A program made the translations under genes and the position numbers. Below the pieces are notes generated by a model. The model was given only the letters and a program-made list of their open reading frames with translations, made no database searches and was not told the origin of the DNA. DNA of 64,000 nucleotides from contig JAGFZX010000011.1 in assembly GCA_017889585.1 (NCBI GenBank), positions 1 to 64,000 of the forward strand. The letters are read 5' to 3'. The DNA is from Bacillota bacterium. GTDB lineage: Bacteria; Bacillota; Negativicutes; DSM-13327. Below, in pieces: positions 33,189 to 42,604 of this stretch (position 1 is its first letter; the number at the start of each line of letters is the position of its first letter).

Positions 33189-34244
33189 ATGAGTTTTTCG
33201 GAATCTGATAGTTTTAGGGAAAGATGCGATCATTGCCAGCGATTAGATCTTTTTGATATGCTAAATGATGCCCTAGTATTGGTAAAGTGTCGAACACGAG
33301 GCATTTTATTTATGAATGAAAAGGCATTAGAAATGTATCAGTATACAAACGAAGAGTCGCTCAATTTATCTATTACAAATATTAGTCATGATTCAGCCCA
33401 ATTAAATTGCGAAAATTGGAAAGCAGCGAAGCAGTATGCTAATGGGTATGTTTTTACATCCAATCATATTAAGAAAGATGGCTCTATATTTAAGGTTGAA
33501 ATAAGCAGTCGCTTTATGACTTTACATGGAGATGATATTTACGCATTAGTAGTACGAAATCTAACTTCTGATTTAAAGATGCGGGAAGACGTTGAGCTGG
33601 CAGGCAAAGTCCAGCGGCGACTATTACCTCTTGATTTCACGAATGAATTATTTGAGATGCATTCTATTTATCAGCCGCACAGCTATGTTAGCGGTGATCT
33701 ATATGATTTTATTTTTGATAATTATAAAAAAGTATTATATGGTATTTTAGTTGATGTTATGGGCCATGGGATTGTGGCAGCAGCTCAGGCGGGCATTTTT
33801 AAATATCTTTTTATCCAGGCTAAGGATAAAGGTATTCCAGTGCAGGATAAACTCAGGTGGATTAATAAAGAAGTAATGCCTTTTTTTGAAGGTGGCGGCT
33901 TTGCGGCGGCTTTTCTTTTTGAGTTTGATTTTATGTGCAATACCCTCACTTACTCTGCTGGCGGAATTAATAATTTTATAGTGATAAAGGGGCAAGGGCC
34001 AGAAATTATAAGGACTCCTGGACTCTTCTTAGGAATTAATGCGGACGAGGTCTTTGATCAAGGTGTTTTGCATTTTCAATCAGGTGAAAGTTTCTTATTT
34101 TTAACTGATGGGCTTTTTGAAGTGCTTCCACGCCCCATCAGCAGTGCGCTTGATTTTTCACGAATGCAAGAAATGTGTAAAACTCTTACGATTGGTGGAA
34201 AACATCATGATGATGCCTCGTCTATAGGAGTAGTTATTCGATAG
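33189..34244 (+). CDS. PAS-PP2C (SpoIIE/RsbU-type) serine phosphatase
   Basis: A 351-residue protein. An N-terminal PAS-like sensor covers about residues 18-130, preceded by a CDHC pair that might bind a metal. A linker near 140 (VELAGKVQRRLLPLDF) is typical of RsbU/SpoIIE phosphatases. The PP2C domain has GDLYDFIFDN, VDVMGHGIVAAAQAG and a terminal HHDDASSIGVV motif. It would dephosphorylate the STAS antagonist in response to the PAS signal. It starts 20 bp after the antagonist gene. Confidence 0.85.
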   Translation: MSFSESDSFRERCDHCQRLDLFDMLNDALVLVKCRTRGILFMNEKALEMYQYTNEESLNLSITNISHDSAQLNCENWKAAKQYANGYVFTSNHIKKDGSIFKVEISSRFMTLHGDDIYALVVRNLTSDLKMREDVELAGKVQRRLLPLDFTNELFEMHSIYQPHSYVSGDLYDFIFDNYKKVLYGILVDVMGHGIVAAAQAGIFKYLFIQAKDKGIPVQDKLRWINKEVMPFFEGGGFAAAFLFEFDFMCNTLTYSAGGINNFIVIKGQGPEIIRTPGLFLGINADEVFDQGVLHFQSGESFLFLTDGLFEVLPRPISSALDFSRMQEMCKTLTIGGKHHDDASSIGVVIR

Positions 34245-34276
34245 ACTAAGTATTATAATAAGGTGGTAGTATAACA

Positions 34277-36001
34277 ATGAAACTGAAGATAGGTGCTAAA
34301 ATTGCTCTGAGTTTCGGAGTGATTATTGCTCTAATCATGTTGATGGCAATTAATTCTCTGCTTTCCCTGCGCAATGCTAATGGAGATTTGGTGAAAATAA
34401 ACGAGGCCAATGCTCGCATGGCCCTTGCTGATGATATTGTCATTCAATACAAAGTAACTGTATCAGATATTCGTGTCTATGTAGCATATGGGGATGAAGC
34501 TCTGATTGGCAAGACTGAGAGCAATTTTAATCAGGTTCTAACCCTGGAGAAGGAATTACTATCCATGGCCAGGTCGGAAAAAAAGCAAGAAGTTCAAGTA
34601 CTGATTGATGAAACTACAAAACAAAAAAATACGATTATCAGTGAATACATGCCTGCTGCTAAAGAATATAATACAGAATTAACAACGGGAAATTTGGCAA
34701 AAGCGCAAGAGAGTAAAATGAAGTTAATTCAAATTTCACAACGCCTTGCACCCCAAGCAGCATGGATTGAAAAGACAACAGATGATTTGTCCAGGGCAAA
34801 TACTGATGTAGCAAAAGGGCTCATCAAAGAAAGTATAGCGGCAGCCAATAGCGTAATGATGATTTCAATTGTGATCAGCTTGTTGGTATTACTGCTTGGT
34901 ATAGCAATTGCAGTTATCCTCACTAATATGATTCGTAGACCAATAATAGGGCTTACTGCTATTGCCAATCAATATGCCAATGGAGATTTGCGTAATAGTG
35001 TGGAAGTGACGAGCACGGACGAAATAGGAGAGCTAGCTAACTCTATAGAAATTATGCACAAGCATTTTGTGGAGATGATTAGTAACATTCGATCAGCTTC
35101 TGAACAATTGGCTGCGACATCAGAAGAAATGGCAGCATCGACAGAAGAGGTAACAGCAACGAGTGGAGAAATTTCTAGCAATATGCAAAATCTGGCCAAG
35201 GAGGCTGACTCGGGGAATCAATCTATGCTAGAAGCATCCCAAGCACTAGTACAGCTATCAAGTTTGATACAAATGGCCAAAGCAAAGGCTGACAACACTT
35301 GTAAAAATTCGGAAAATACCTTGATCGCTGCCGAAAATGGGCGATTGAAGGTCGATGAATCTGTTAGTAAAATGGGGAATATTAAAAACCAGGCAGAAAA
35401 ATCCAGCCAGGTTATTGGTGAACTTAATGATTATTCTAAACAAATATCTTTGATTACCGATACAATTACGAATCTAGCTAAGCAGACCAATCTTTTGGCG
35501 CTGAATGCTGCCATTGAGGCTGCCCGGGCAGGGGAACATGGTCGTGGATTTGCAGTTGTCGCTGAAGAAGTGCGCAAATTAGCTGAACAATCAGATCAGG
35601 GAGCGCAAGAGATTACCTCTCTAGTGAAGATGGTTACGGAAAAAACAGATGTAGCGGTTGCGGCAATGACACAAAATGTTGTAGAGGTGGAATATGGGGT
35701 TTCTACGGTTAATGAAGCAGGAATCGCCTTAGATCGAATTTTGCAAGCTGTAAAGCAAACAACTGCTGAAGCTAGGGAAATTGGTGATTTAACCTCTGAA
35801 GAAGTTGCTAGTTCAGAACAAATTGTAAAACTGATTGATCATCTTGCGACAGTGATCGAAACTGTGGCAACACATGGTGAAGAAGTTTCGGCTTCGGCGG
35901 AAGAACAGTCAGCTGCCATGCAAACCGTGGCCGCTAGTGCGGAAGAAACAAGTGCCATGGCACATCAATTGGAAAGTTCTGTTGCCAAGTTTCTCGTGTA
36001 A
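34277..36001 (+). CDS. Transmembrane methyl-accepting chemotaxis protein
   Basis: A 574-residue receptor. TM1 is near residues 8-30. An extracytoplasmic four-helix-bundle-like sensor follows (about 31-190), then TM2 near 193-215 ([20 protein letters not shown]), a HAMP domain, and the MCP signalling domain with tip [20 protein letters not shown]. The C-terminal end ([16 protein letters not shown]) lacks a CheR-docking pentapeptide. It starts 32 bp after the PP2C gene with AAGGTGG upstream, so it may be co-transcribed with the partner-switching cassette, an arrangement that links receptor sensing and STAS signalling. A terminator follows. Confidence 0.88.
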   Translation: MKLKIGAKIALSFGVIIALIMLMAINSLLSLRNANGDLVKINEANARMALADDIVIQYKVTVSDIRVYVAYGDEALIGKTESNFNQVLTLEKELLSMARSEKKQEVQVLIDETTKQKNTIISEYMPAAKEYNTELTTGNLAKAQESKMKLIQISQRLAPQAAWIEKTTDDLSRANTDVAKGLIKESIAAANSVMMISIVISLLVLLLGIAIAVILTNMIRRPIIGLTAIANQYANGDLRNSVEVTSTDEIGELANSIEIMHKHFVEMISNIRSASEQLAATSEEMAASTEEVTATSGEISSNMQNLAKEADSGNQSMLEASQALVQLSSLIQMAKAKADNTCKNSENTLIAAENGRLKVDESVSKMGNIKNQAEKSSQVIGELNDYSKQISLITDTITNLAKQTNLLALNAAIEAARAGEHGRGFAVVAEEVRKLAEQSDQGAQEITSLVKMVTEKTDVAVAAMTQNVVEVEYGVSTVNEAGIALDRILQAVKQTTAEAREIGDLTSEEVASSEQIVKLIDHLATVIETVATHGEEVSASAEEQSAAMQTVAASAEETSAMAHQLESSVAKFLV

Positions 36002-36032
36002 TGAGTAAGTTAGTGGAGCTAGTATTTAATAG

Positions 36033-36070
36033 AAATATCCTGCAAACTATAAAGTTGCAGGATATTTTTG
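36033..36070 (+). terminator. Terminator after the MCP gene
   Basis: AAATATCCTGCAA (36033-36045) pairs with TTGCAGGATATTT (36055-36067), followed by T. The stem core is close to the terminator at 3944. Confidence 0.85.
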
Positions 36071-36187
36071 TTATATTTATTTAATAATATGTAATGATTC
36101 TAGAGTTTGTTGAGAATTGTTATTACTAAGATAATGCTAGATGTGATATCATTAAAATGATTAAATTAAAGTGATCGGAGGTTCAGC

Positions 36188-36820
36188 ATGGAAGAAATTA
36201 TGAATGCGGTAACCCATGGTATTGGTACCCTCCTTGCAGTAGCCGGACTGGTGTTGTTAACTGTATTTGCTTATCTATATGGTGAAGTTTGGCATATCCT
36301 TAGTTTTAGTATTTATGGTACTACGTTGGTGCTTCTGTATTTAGCCTCGACGCTATACCATAGTTTTACAAATGAACGCTTGAAATATATTTTTAAGATT
36401 CTTGATCATTCAGCCATATATTTACTCATAGCCGGAACATATACCCCCTTTACCCTGGTGCCCTTGCATGGTGTATTGGGGTGGACTGTTTTCGGGTTAG
36501 TTTGGGGATTTGCCGTACTAGGAATTGTTTTAAAAGTTTTTTTTGTGGGACGGTTTAAATTTATATCGACCCTATGTTATCTTTTTATGGGATGGTTTAT
36601 TATTATTGCCATAAAACCTCTTATTGCGACAGTGGCGACACTGGGGATTATGTGGCTTCTAATTGGTGGTTTGTTTTATACACTAGGGAGCGTTTTTTAT
36701 TTATGGAATAAACTGCCTTATAATCATGCTATATGGCATTTGTTTGTGCTGGCAGGTAGTATTTCCCATTTTATTGCCGTGTTTTTCTATGTCCTTCCCA
36801 TTCGCCCGGGTCTCTCGTAA
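36188..36820 (+). CDS. Hemolysin III family (YqfA/PAQR-like) membrane protein
   Basis: A 210-residue, seven-segment membrane protein. The PAQR/hemolysin-III landmarks are present: an N-terminal EEIMNAVTHGIGTLLA, STLYHSF, LDHSAIYLLIAGTYTPF and the C-terminal NHAIWHLFVLAGSISHFIAV. The conserved His and Asp residues form the likely metal-dependent hydrolase-type site. It starts ATG 36188 behind GGAGG and overlaps queG by 1 bp. The physiological role in bacteria is not settled. Confidence 0.88.
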   Translation: MEEIMNAVTHGIGTLLAVAGLVLLTVFAYLYGEVWHILSFSIYGTTLVLLYLASTLYHSFTNERLKYIFKILDHSAIYLLIAGTYTPFTLVPLHGVLGWTVFGLVWGFAVLGIVLKVFFVGRFKFISTLCYLFMGWFIIIAIKPLIATVATLGIMWLLIGGLFYTLGSVFYLWNKLPYNHAIWHLFVLAGSISHFIAVFFYVLPIRPGLS

Positions 36821-37707
36821 TGAAAGCGACTTTGCAGAAGTTTTGTAGCTCAATCAATATTGAATATGTAGGAATCGCACCCATAGGGCCTTATGTGGAA
36901 TTAGAACAGATATTAAAGGCGCGAATTGAGAAAGGGCAATGTACGGAATTTGAGGAAGAATATTTAGCCAAAAGAATAGATCCTAGATTAACGATGGCAG
37001 ATGTCCAGTCGGTTATTGTATGCTTATTTCCCTATTATATAGGCGAGAGGACTGAGAGTAACATTGCAAAATATACTCATGCCCTTGATTATCATAAAGT
37101 TGCTAAAGATAAATTAGAGCAAATCGGTAAGTTTCTCACAGAGACGAGACCTGGGTTTCGTTATCAAGCTTTTGTAGATACAGGTCCGTTAGTTGATCGA
37201 TATATGGCATATCTAGCAGGTCTGGGATTCTTTGGTCTGAACAACCATGTTATATCAGATACATACGGTTCCTATGTATTGATTGGTTATATGCTTACAA
37301 ATCATCCTTTTGAAATCGATCAACCTCTAAAACAGAGCTGCATGCAATGTGGGAAGTGTATAAAAGCATGCCCAGGCCAAGCTATACTCGGTAATTTTGG
37401 GATTGATCCAAGACGTTGCCGCTCTTATTTGACTCAGAAAAAGGGAGAGTTAACGGTAGCTGAGGTTGATATTATCAAGAAGAATAAACTGGTATTTGGC
37501 TGTGATACATGTCAGGATGTATGTCCTCATAATCAAAAAGTTGCTGTGACAAGGATGACAGAGTTTCGGGAAAACATTATATCGGAATTGAGTTATGAAG
37601 AGTTATCGACAATCTCCAATAAAGAATTCAAAAGGAGATATGACAATCGTGCTTTTAGTTGGCGCGGCAGGAAGTTGATTGTACGGAATTTTGAATATTT
37701 GTCATAA
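36820..37707 (+). CDS. queG: Epoxyqueuosine reductase
   Basis: A 295-residue QueG. The N-terminal cobalamin-binding region has DYHKVAKDKLEQ and a FVDTGPLVDRYMAYLAGLGF segment. Two 4Fe-4S motifs follow: CMQCGKCIKACPGQAI and CDTCQDVCPHN. The end (FKRRYDNRAFSWRGRKLIVRN) matches the end of the catalytic part; the C-terminal HEAT-like extension of long QueGs is missing. It catalyses the last step of queuosine synthesis in tRNA. ATG 36820 overlaps the preceding stop, so the two genes are co-translated. Confidence 0.88.
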   Translation: MKATLQKFCSSINIEYVGIAPIGPYVELEQILKARIEKGQCTEFEEEYLAKRIDPRLTMADVQSVIVCLFPYYIGERTESNIAKYTHALDYHKVAKDKLEQIGKFLTETRPGFRYQAFVDTGPLVDRYMAYLAGLGFFGLNNHVISDTYGSYVLIGYMLTNHPFEIDQPLKQSCMQCGKCIKACPGQAILGNFGIDPRRCRSYLTQKKGELTVAEVDIIKKNKLVFGCDTCQDVCPHNQKVAVTRMTEFRENIISELSYEELSTISNKEFKRRYDNRAFSWRGRKLIVRNFEYLS

Positions 37708-37734
37708 GCTTTGAAAAACCATATTTTAAAACAT

Positions 37735-37925
37735 AAAGGCACAAAGCCGCTACGCGGACACAAAGACCACAAAGGGGATAAAAAACCTCTTTGTGGTCTT
37801 TGTGTTTAACGTGGTTTTCCCCTCTGCGTTCTCTGCGCCTCTGCGGTAAATCGTTCTTTTCTTTAAGACCGCTTTTTACCGCAGAGAATACAGAGGGGAG
37901 TTTTAAAAGAACGCGTAGCGTTTTT
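37735..37925. repeat. Nested palindromic intergenic repeat (element B, copy 1)
   Basis: Two palindromes in series between queG and pflA. The first pairs ACACAAAGACCACAAAG (about 37758) with CTTTGTGGTCTTTGTGT (about 37789). The second pairs CCCCTCTG and CTCTGCGGTAAA sequences (37820-37852) with TTTACCGCAGAG and CAGAGGGG (37876-37898). The segment TCTCTGCGCCTCTGCGGT also occurs at 58719. The end, AACGCGTAGCGTTTTTCTT, resembles the end of element A at 61171. It lies between convergent genes and may also end transcription. Confidence 0.7.
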
Positions 37926-37926
37926 C

Positions 37927-38661
37927 TTACCGGTTGACGATGTTGATACCCTGTGCTACGAGGCAGTCAGCTACAGTTGTTATATCTTGGGGAGTAGCTT
38001 CAGTTATATGATCAAGTGTATAGTTCATCTGTAAAGATTGCCATTTTTGTCGACCGTAAGTATGATATGGCAATAATTCTACGGTCACTGGTTTCGGTAA
38101 AGAGTATATGAGATTTATTAATGATTGTATATCCTCGGGTAGGTTGGTTACTCCAGGGATGACTACATAACGTAGGGTGACGGTCAGATGCTCAGTCATA
38201 TATTTCAAGTTACTGATAATTTGGGTATTATCAAAGCCTGCTAACCAGCGGTGTTTTTGTGGATCCACGGCCTTAATGCTGAATAAGGCGGCATCTGTAT
38301 AGGGTAAAATATCAGTGATATTTTGCTGGTCATAGTAGCCAGCAGTGTCGATCATTGTATGAATCCTATGGGCGTGGCAAGACGACAATAGCTCAGCAAC
38401 AAATTGGGATTGTAGTAGGGGTTCGCCGCCGCTGAGGGTCATTCCTCCCCTGGAGGCATTGTAAAAGTGGCGGTAATGAAGTATGTCCGCGAGGACCTCT
38501 TCTGTGCTGATGGTTTGATTACCTTGGAGCCAAGTGTCAGGATTATGGCAGAAACGGCAACGTAGCTGGCAGCCTGAGAGAAATAGTACATAGCGAATAC
38601 CCGGGCCGTCCACGGTGCCGAACCGCTCGATAGAATGATAGTAACCTTGCATGCTGGCCAC
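37927..38661 (-). CDS. pflA: Pyruvate formate-lyase activating enzyme
   Basis: A 244-residue radical SAM protein with CRFCHNPDTW in the motif C-x3-C-x2-C (GCQLRCRFCHNPD), the SAM-binding GGMTLSGGEPL and an N-terminal DGPGIRYVLFLSGC. It installs the glycyl radical on PflB. It sits 6 bp downstream of pflB on the same strand, in the usual pflB-pflA order, under control of the ZTP riboswitch region upstream of pflB. Confidence 0.92.
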   Translation of the reverse strand: MASMQGYYHSIERFGTVDGPGIRYVLFLSGCQLRCRFCHNPDTWLQGNQTISTEEVLADILHYRHFYNASRGGMTLSGGEPLLQSQFVAELLSSCHAHRIHTMIDTAGYYDQQNITDILPYTDAALFSIKAVDPQKHRWLAGFDNTQIISNLKYMTEHLTVTLRYVVIPGVTNLPEDIQSLINLIYSLPKPVTVELLPYHTYGRQKWQSLQMNYTLDHITEATPQDITTVADCLVAQGINIVNR

Positions 38662-38667
38662 CTCCTG

Positions 38668-40896
38668 TTACAAGGCTTTATAGAAAGTGCGTTCAATGAC
38701 TTCTTCTTGCTGGGCAGGGGTGAGTTTGATGAAGTTAACAGCATAACCGGATACTCGGATGGTTAATTGAGGGTATTTTTCAGGATTTTTTCTGGCATCT
38801 TCCAATATAGAAACATCAAGAGCATTGACATTAATATGATGTCCATCTTTTGCTGTATAACCGTCCAGTATACCAGCTAAATTTTGCACTCTAGTATCTA
38901 TAGTTTTGCCTAAGGTAGCAGGAAGAATGGAGAAGGTATAGGAAATGCCATCACGGCAGTCGTCATAAGATAATTTGCAAATGGATTGCATGGCAGAGAG
39001 TGCACCATTTTTGTCACGACCATGCATCGGATTAGCTCCAGGGGCAAAAGGTTGTTTGGCTTTGCGGCCATCAGGGGTAGCGCCTGTTTTCAAACCATAC
39101 ATTACATTTGAGGTAATGGTTAGTATGGATAAGGTATGTTCAGCATTGCGATAAGTAGCATGTTCTTTCAGTTTTGTACTGAATTCATGACTGAGCTGGG
39201 TTGCCAAGATATCGACGATATCATCGTCATTACCAAAGCAAGGGAAGTCTCCTTCAATGGCAAAGTCTTTAGCAATACCATTTTCATCACGTAGAGGTTT
39301 GACGCGTGCATAGCGAATGGCGCTTAGTGAATCTGTAGCCACAGATAAACCAGCTACACCAAAGGCCATAGTTCTTTCTACATGAGAATCATGGAGAGCC
39401 ATTTGTGACCGCTCATAGGCATATTTATCATGGCTGAAATGAATGAGATTCATGGTATTAACATAAAGTCCTGTGAGCCAAGTGAACACTTGTGATAGAT
39501 TGTTCCGCACTACATCGTAATCCAGATACTCGCCCTCAGGGATTGGCATGACTGGTGCCAGTTGCTCGCCAGTATTTTCATCACGTCCACCGTTAATTGC
39601 TAACAGTAAAGCTTTAGCTAAATTGGCGCGGGCGCCAAAAAATTGCATTTGTTTACCGAGCCGCATTGCTGATACACAGCAGGCAATTCCATAGTCATCA
39701 CCATAGATCGGGCGCATAATATCATCATTTTCATATTGAATAGCACTGGTATCCAGGGATACTTTGGCACAGAATTTTTTGAAGTCATTTGGCATATTGG
39801 CTGACCATAAGATTGTTAAGTTTGGTTCAGGGGCAGGTCCTAGATTGTATAGTGTGTGAAGTATACGGTATGAGGTGCGAGTCACCAATGTACGACCATC
39901 GATGCCCATACCGCCAATGGACTCAGTTACCCACAGTGGATCACCAGCAAAGAGTTCATTATAGTCAGGTGTGCGCAAATGGCGGGCTAGGCGAAGTTTA
40001 ATTACCATTTGGTCAATGAGTTCTTGGGCAGCTGTTTCAGTGAGTGTGCCGTTTGCTAAATCTCTAGTCAGATAGATATCTAGGAAAGTAGAGATACGCC
40101 CTAGGGACATGGCAGCTCCGTTTTGCTCTTTGATGGCAGCAAGATAACCAAAATATAACCATTGTACTGCTTCGTGGGCATTGACTGCTGGGCGGCTAAT
40201 ATCAAAGCCGTAGGCCTTAGCCATGGTTATGATGTCTTTCAAAGCAACAATTTGTGCGGCAATTTCCTCCCTCAGACGTAGTGTTTGTTCATCCATTGGC
40301 TGAGAGGCAAGGTCATGTAAATCTGCTTTTTTCCCATCAATGAGTCGGTTAATTCCGTATAACGCTACCCGACGGTAGTCGCCAATAATTCGCCCTCGGC
40401 CATAGCCATCAGGCAGTCCGGTAATGATGCCTAGTTTGCGGGCTTGTTTCATTTCTGCTGTATACATATTAAAAACAGCAGTATTATGTGTGGTAACATG
40501 ATTGTGATAGATGTTGCTGATCTCAGGGTTAAGTTCATAACCATAAGCCTCACAAGCCTGCTCTGCCATGCGTATGCCGCCATTAGGAATTACGCTGCGT
40601 TTAAGCGGAGCGTCAGTTTGTAGTCCGACAATGATTTCTAAGTTTTGATCAATATAGCCAGGCTTGTGTGAAGTAATCGTGGAAATAGTGTCTGTGTCGA
40701 CATCTAGTACGCCATTCTTGCTGCGCTCCTGTAAGAGTAACTGACTGCAGTTATCCCACAATTTTTTGGTGCGAGATGTTGCTCCAGCTAAAAAATCTTC
40801 ATTGCCTTCATAGGGTAGATAATTTTGCTGAATAAAATCTTGAATATCGATTGTTGTTTGCCATTTACCAGGTTTAAAGTTATTCCATGGGTTCAT
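38668..40896 (-). CDS. pflB: Pyruvate formate-lyase
   Basis: A 742-residue glycyl radical enzyme. The active-site cysteine pair C406-C407 (IACCVSAMR) and the radical-site Gly in RVSGYAVNF (G717) are intact. Other landmarks are [20 protein letters not shown] and [20 protein letters not shown]. It converts pyruvate and CoA to acetyl-CoA and formate under anoxia; formate feeds 10-formyl-tetrahydrofolate. ATG 40896 follows GGGGGAT. Its leader holds a ZTP riboswitch and, closer to the gene, a Fur-box-like palindrome. Confidence 0.95.
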   Translation of the reverse strand: MNPWNNFKPGKWQTTIDIQDFIQQNYLPYEGNEDFLAGATSRTKKLWDNCSQLLLQERSKNGVLDVDTDTISTITSHKPGYIDQNLEIIVGLQTDAPLKRSVIPNGGIRMAEQACEAYGYELNPEISNIYHNHVTTHNTAVFNMYTAEMKQARKLGIITGLPDGYGRGRIIGDYRRVALYGINRLIDGKKADLHDLASQPMDEQTLRLREEIAAQIVALKDIITMAKAYGFDISRPAVNAHEAVQWLYFGYLAAIKEQNGAAMSLGRISTFLDIYLTRDLANGTLTETAAQELIDQMVIKLRLARHLRTPDYNELFAGDPLWVTESIGGMGIDGRTLVTRTSYRILHTLYNLGPAPEPNLTILWSANMPNDFKKFCAKVSLDTSAIQYENDDIMRPIYGDDYGIACCVSAMRLGKQMQFFGARANLAKALLLAINGGRDENTGEQLAPVMPIPEGEYLDYDVVRNNLSQVFTWLTGLYVNTMNLIHFSHDKYAYERSQMALHDSHVERTMAFGVAGLSVATDSLSAIRYARVKPLRDENGIAKDFAIEGDFPCFGNDDDIVDILATQLSHEFSTKLKEHATYRNAEHTLSILTITSNVMYGLKTGATPDGRKAKQPFAPGANPMHGRDKNGALSAMQSICKLSYDDCRDGISYTFSILPATLGKTIDTRVQNLAGILDGYTAKDGHHINVNALDVSILEDARKNPEKYPQLTIRVSGYAVNFIKLTPAQQEEVIERTFYKAL

Positions 40897-40918
40897 AATG
40901 ATTATCCCCCTCTAATGT

Positions 40919-40937
40919 AATGATAATTGTTATCATT
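40919..40937 (-). promoter_or_regulatory. Fur-box-like palindrome upstream of pflB
   Basis: AATGATAATTGTTATCATT: AATGATAA and TTATCATT inverted around TTG. It agrees closely with the 19-bp Fur consensus. A further TTATCATTATAA follows at once. It lies 23 bp before the pflB start codon, downstream of the riboswitch. Confidence 0.45.
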
Positions 40938-41023
40938 TATTATCATTATAAATATAGTATAGTGTTTTGCCTGTGACATAAATCATATACGTGAAAGTTT
41001 AATTCTAGGTTTTTTATGCGCAT

Positions 41024-41127
41024 AAAAAAACCGCCTGGGTATAACAAATGATGTTATGCCCAGGCGGTCGGCGTTTATCAGATACATTCCCTTGTGGTTA
41101 TTCCACTATCCGCCAGTCGTGTATCTG
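41024..41127 (-). ncRNA. ZTP (pfl) riboswitch with overlapping terminator, controlling pflB
   Basis: Read on the minus strand: P1 CAGATACA pairs with TGTATCTG (41120-41127 with 41079-41086). Between them lie the conserved GACTGGCG and a GTGGAATAACCAC hairpin followed by GGGA. After P1 the conserved CCGCCTGGGC occurs (41058-41067), which forms the pseudoknot of this aptamer. The same CCGCCTGGGC is the left arm of a terminator (ACCGCCTGGGCATAAC with GTTATACCCAGGCGGT) followed by seven T (41031-41025). Ligand binding should hold this arm and allow read-through. The pfl motif binds ZTP/ZMP, a signal of low 10-formyl-tetrahydrofolate. Confidence 0.88.
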
Positions 41128-41148
41128 TTTTATTATTTTATATACGAG

Positions 41149-41177
41149 ATTGTATCTTGTTTTTATATAGTTGTCAA
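41149..41177 (-). promoter_or_regulatory. Promoter of the riboswitch-pflBA transcript
   Basis: On the minus strand: TTGACA (41177-41172), a 17-bp spacer and TACAAT (41154-41149). It gives a leader of about 245 nt. Another TATACT-like -10 downstream of the riboswitch (about 40960) may be a second promoter. Confidence 0.7.
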
Positions 41178-41287
41178 TATGTAATGAATTAATGATAGGG
41201 CAGGAAAATAAGGGGAAAAGAAGAATAGTACTTATAATTATAAAAGTGATATGAGTGAAATACAGATAGTATAGGGGATAAATAGTA

Positions 41288-42550
41288 ATGTTTAAAACAA
41301 AGTGGGATTTTTGGCGTGCTGATGATGGCATTAACTTGAAAGCGAGAGAACTTTTACGTTATCTTGGTCCGGGAATATTGGTAACTGTGGGGTTTATTGA
41401 TCCTGGTAATTGGGCTGCCAATATGGCAGCAGGGGCAGATTATGGCTATAAACTGCTGTGGATGGTTACGTTGTCGACGATTATGCTGATTATCTTGCAA
41501 CATAATGTAGCCCATTTGGGGATTGTTACTGGACTCTGTTTATCTGAAGCGGCGACAGAATATTTACCTCCCATAGTATCTAGGGGAGTGTTATTTTCGG
41601 CAATAGCGGCGGCAGTCGCCACTGGACTAGCAGAAATATTAGGTTCAGCCATTGCTATGAAGATGTTGTTTCATATTCCTTTAAAGGTGGGGGCTATGCT
41701 TGCTGCTGTAGGGTGCGGCTGGATGTTATGGGTTAATTCTTATAAACGGTTGGAAAAATGGATCATGGGCTTTGTCTCGATTATTGGTTTAGCTTTTATA
41801 TTTGAACTGAGTATGGTGGAGATTGATTGGGGGGCGGCGGCGGCTGGTTGGGTGACGCCAGTAATTCCAGACGGATCGCTACTGATCATTATGAGCGTGT
41901 TGGGAGCCGTAGTTATGCCTCATAATCTGTTTTTGCATTCCGAAATCATCCAGAGCCGGCAGTGGAACTTAGAAGACGAGGTTGTAATTAAAAAGCAATT
42001 AAAATTTGAGTTTGCTGATACTTTATTTTCCATGTGTATTGGCTGGGCTATTAATAGTGCCATGATACTTATTGCGGCAGCGGTGTTCTTTAGTAATCAG
42101 GTGCAAGTGGAAGAGCTGCAGCAGGCTGAAAGCATGCTGCGTCCCCTCCTCGGAAAGGCAGCAGCCTTAGTTTTTGCTATCGCCCTGTTGTTTTCTGGTG
42201 TTTCCTCAACAGTTACAGCAGGTATGGCTGGTGGCAGTATTTTTGCCGGATTATTTAAAGAACCTTATGATATTAAGGATCGCCATACTTGGCTAGGGGT
42301 GGTTATTACTTACGGACTAGCAGTTATGATTATTATGTTTATCAACAGTCCTTTTCAGGGGCTAGTGTATTCCCAGATGTTTTTAAGTATCCAATTGCCG
42401 TGGACAATATTTTTGCAAATGTATCTGACATCATCTAAAAAAGTCATGGGTAAATACGCCAATAGTGGTTATCAGCAAATCCTATTGTGGACTATTGGCA
42501 TTATTGTCTCAGTATTCAATATGATGCTGTTATGGGATTTCATTCAATAG
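41288..42550 (+). CDS. mntH: Nramp-family divalent metal (Mn2+/Fe2+) transporter
   Basis: A 420-residue protein with 11 membrane segments. The Nramp metal-site motifs are present: DPGNWAANMAAGADYGY in TM1 and MPHNLFLHSEI in TM6. In canonical Nramp the TM6 motif is MPHNxxLHS, as here. It imports Mn2+ or Fe2+ with protons. ATG 41288 follows AGGGGA by 9 bp. It is divergent from pflB, across the riboswitch leader. The gene symbol is by family; an Mn versus Fe preference cannot be read. Confidence 0.85.
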   Translation: MFKTKWDFWRADDGINLKARELLRYLGPGILVTVGFIDPGNWAANMAAGADYGYKLLWMVTLSTIMLIILQHNVAHLGIVTGLCLSEAATEYLPPIVSRGVLFSAIAAAVATGLAEILGSAIAMKMLFHIPLKVGAMLAAVGCGWMLWVNSYKRLEKWIMGFVSIIGLAFIFELSMVEIDWGAAAAGWVTPVIPDGSLLIIMSVLGAVVMPHNLFLHSEIIQSRQWNLEDEVVIKKQLKFEFADTLFSMCIGWAINSAMILIAAAVFFSNQVQVEELQQAESMLRPLLGKAAALVFAIALLFSGVSSTVTAGMAGGSIFAGLFKEPYDIKDRHTWLGVVITYGLAVMIIMFINSPFQGLVYSQMFLSIQLPWTIFLQMYLTSSKKVMGKYANSGYQQILLWTIGIIVSVFNMMLLWDFIQ

Positions 42551-42561
42551 TAATCAAGAGA

Positions 42562-42600
42562 AAAGCCTAACGTCTTGCATTGTGCAAAAAGTTAGGCTTT
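42562..42600. terminator. Bidirectional terminator between mntH and the outer-membrane protein gene
   Basis: AAAGCCTAAC (42562-42571) pairs with GTTAGGCTTT (42591-42600), with A/T-runs on both sides. Confidence 0.8.
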
Positions 42601-42604
42601 AAAT

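Noticed and set aside
41098-41331. 77-codon minus-strand frame upstream of pflB
   Set aside because: It lies on the promoter and ZTP aptamer of pflB and overlaps the start of mntH; no ribosome binding site.
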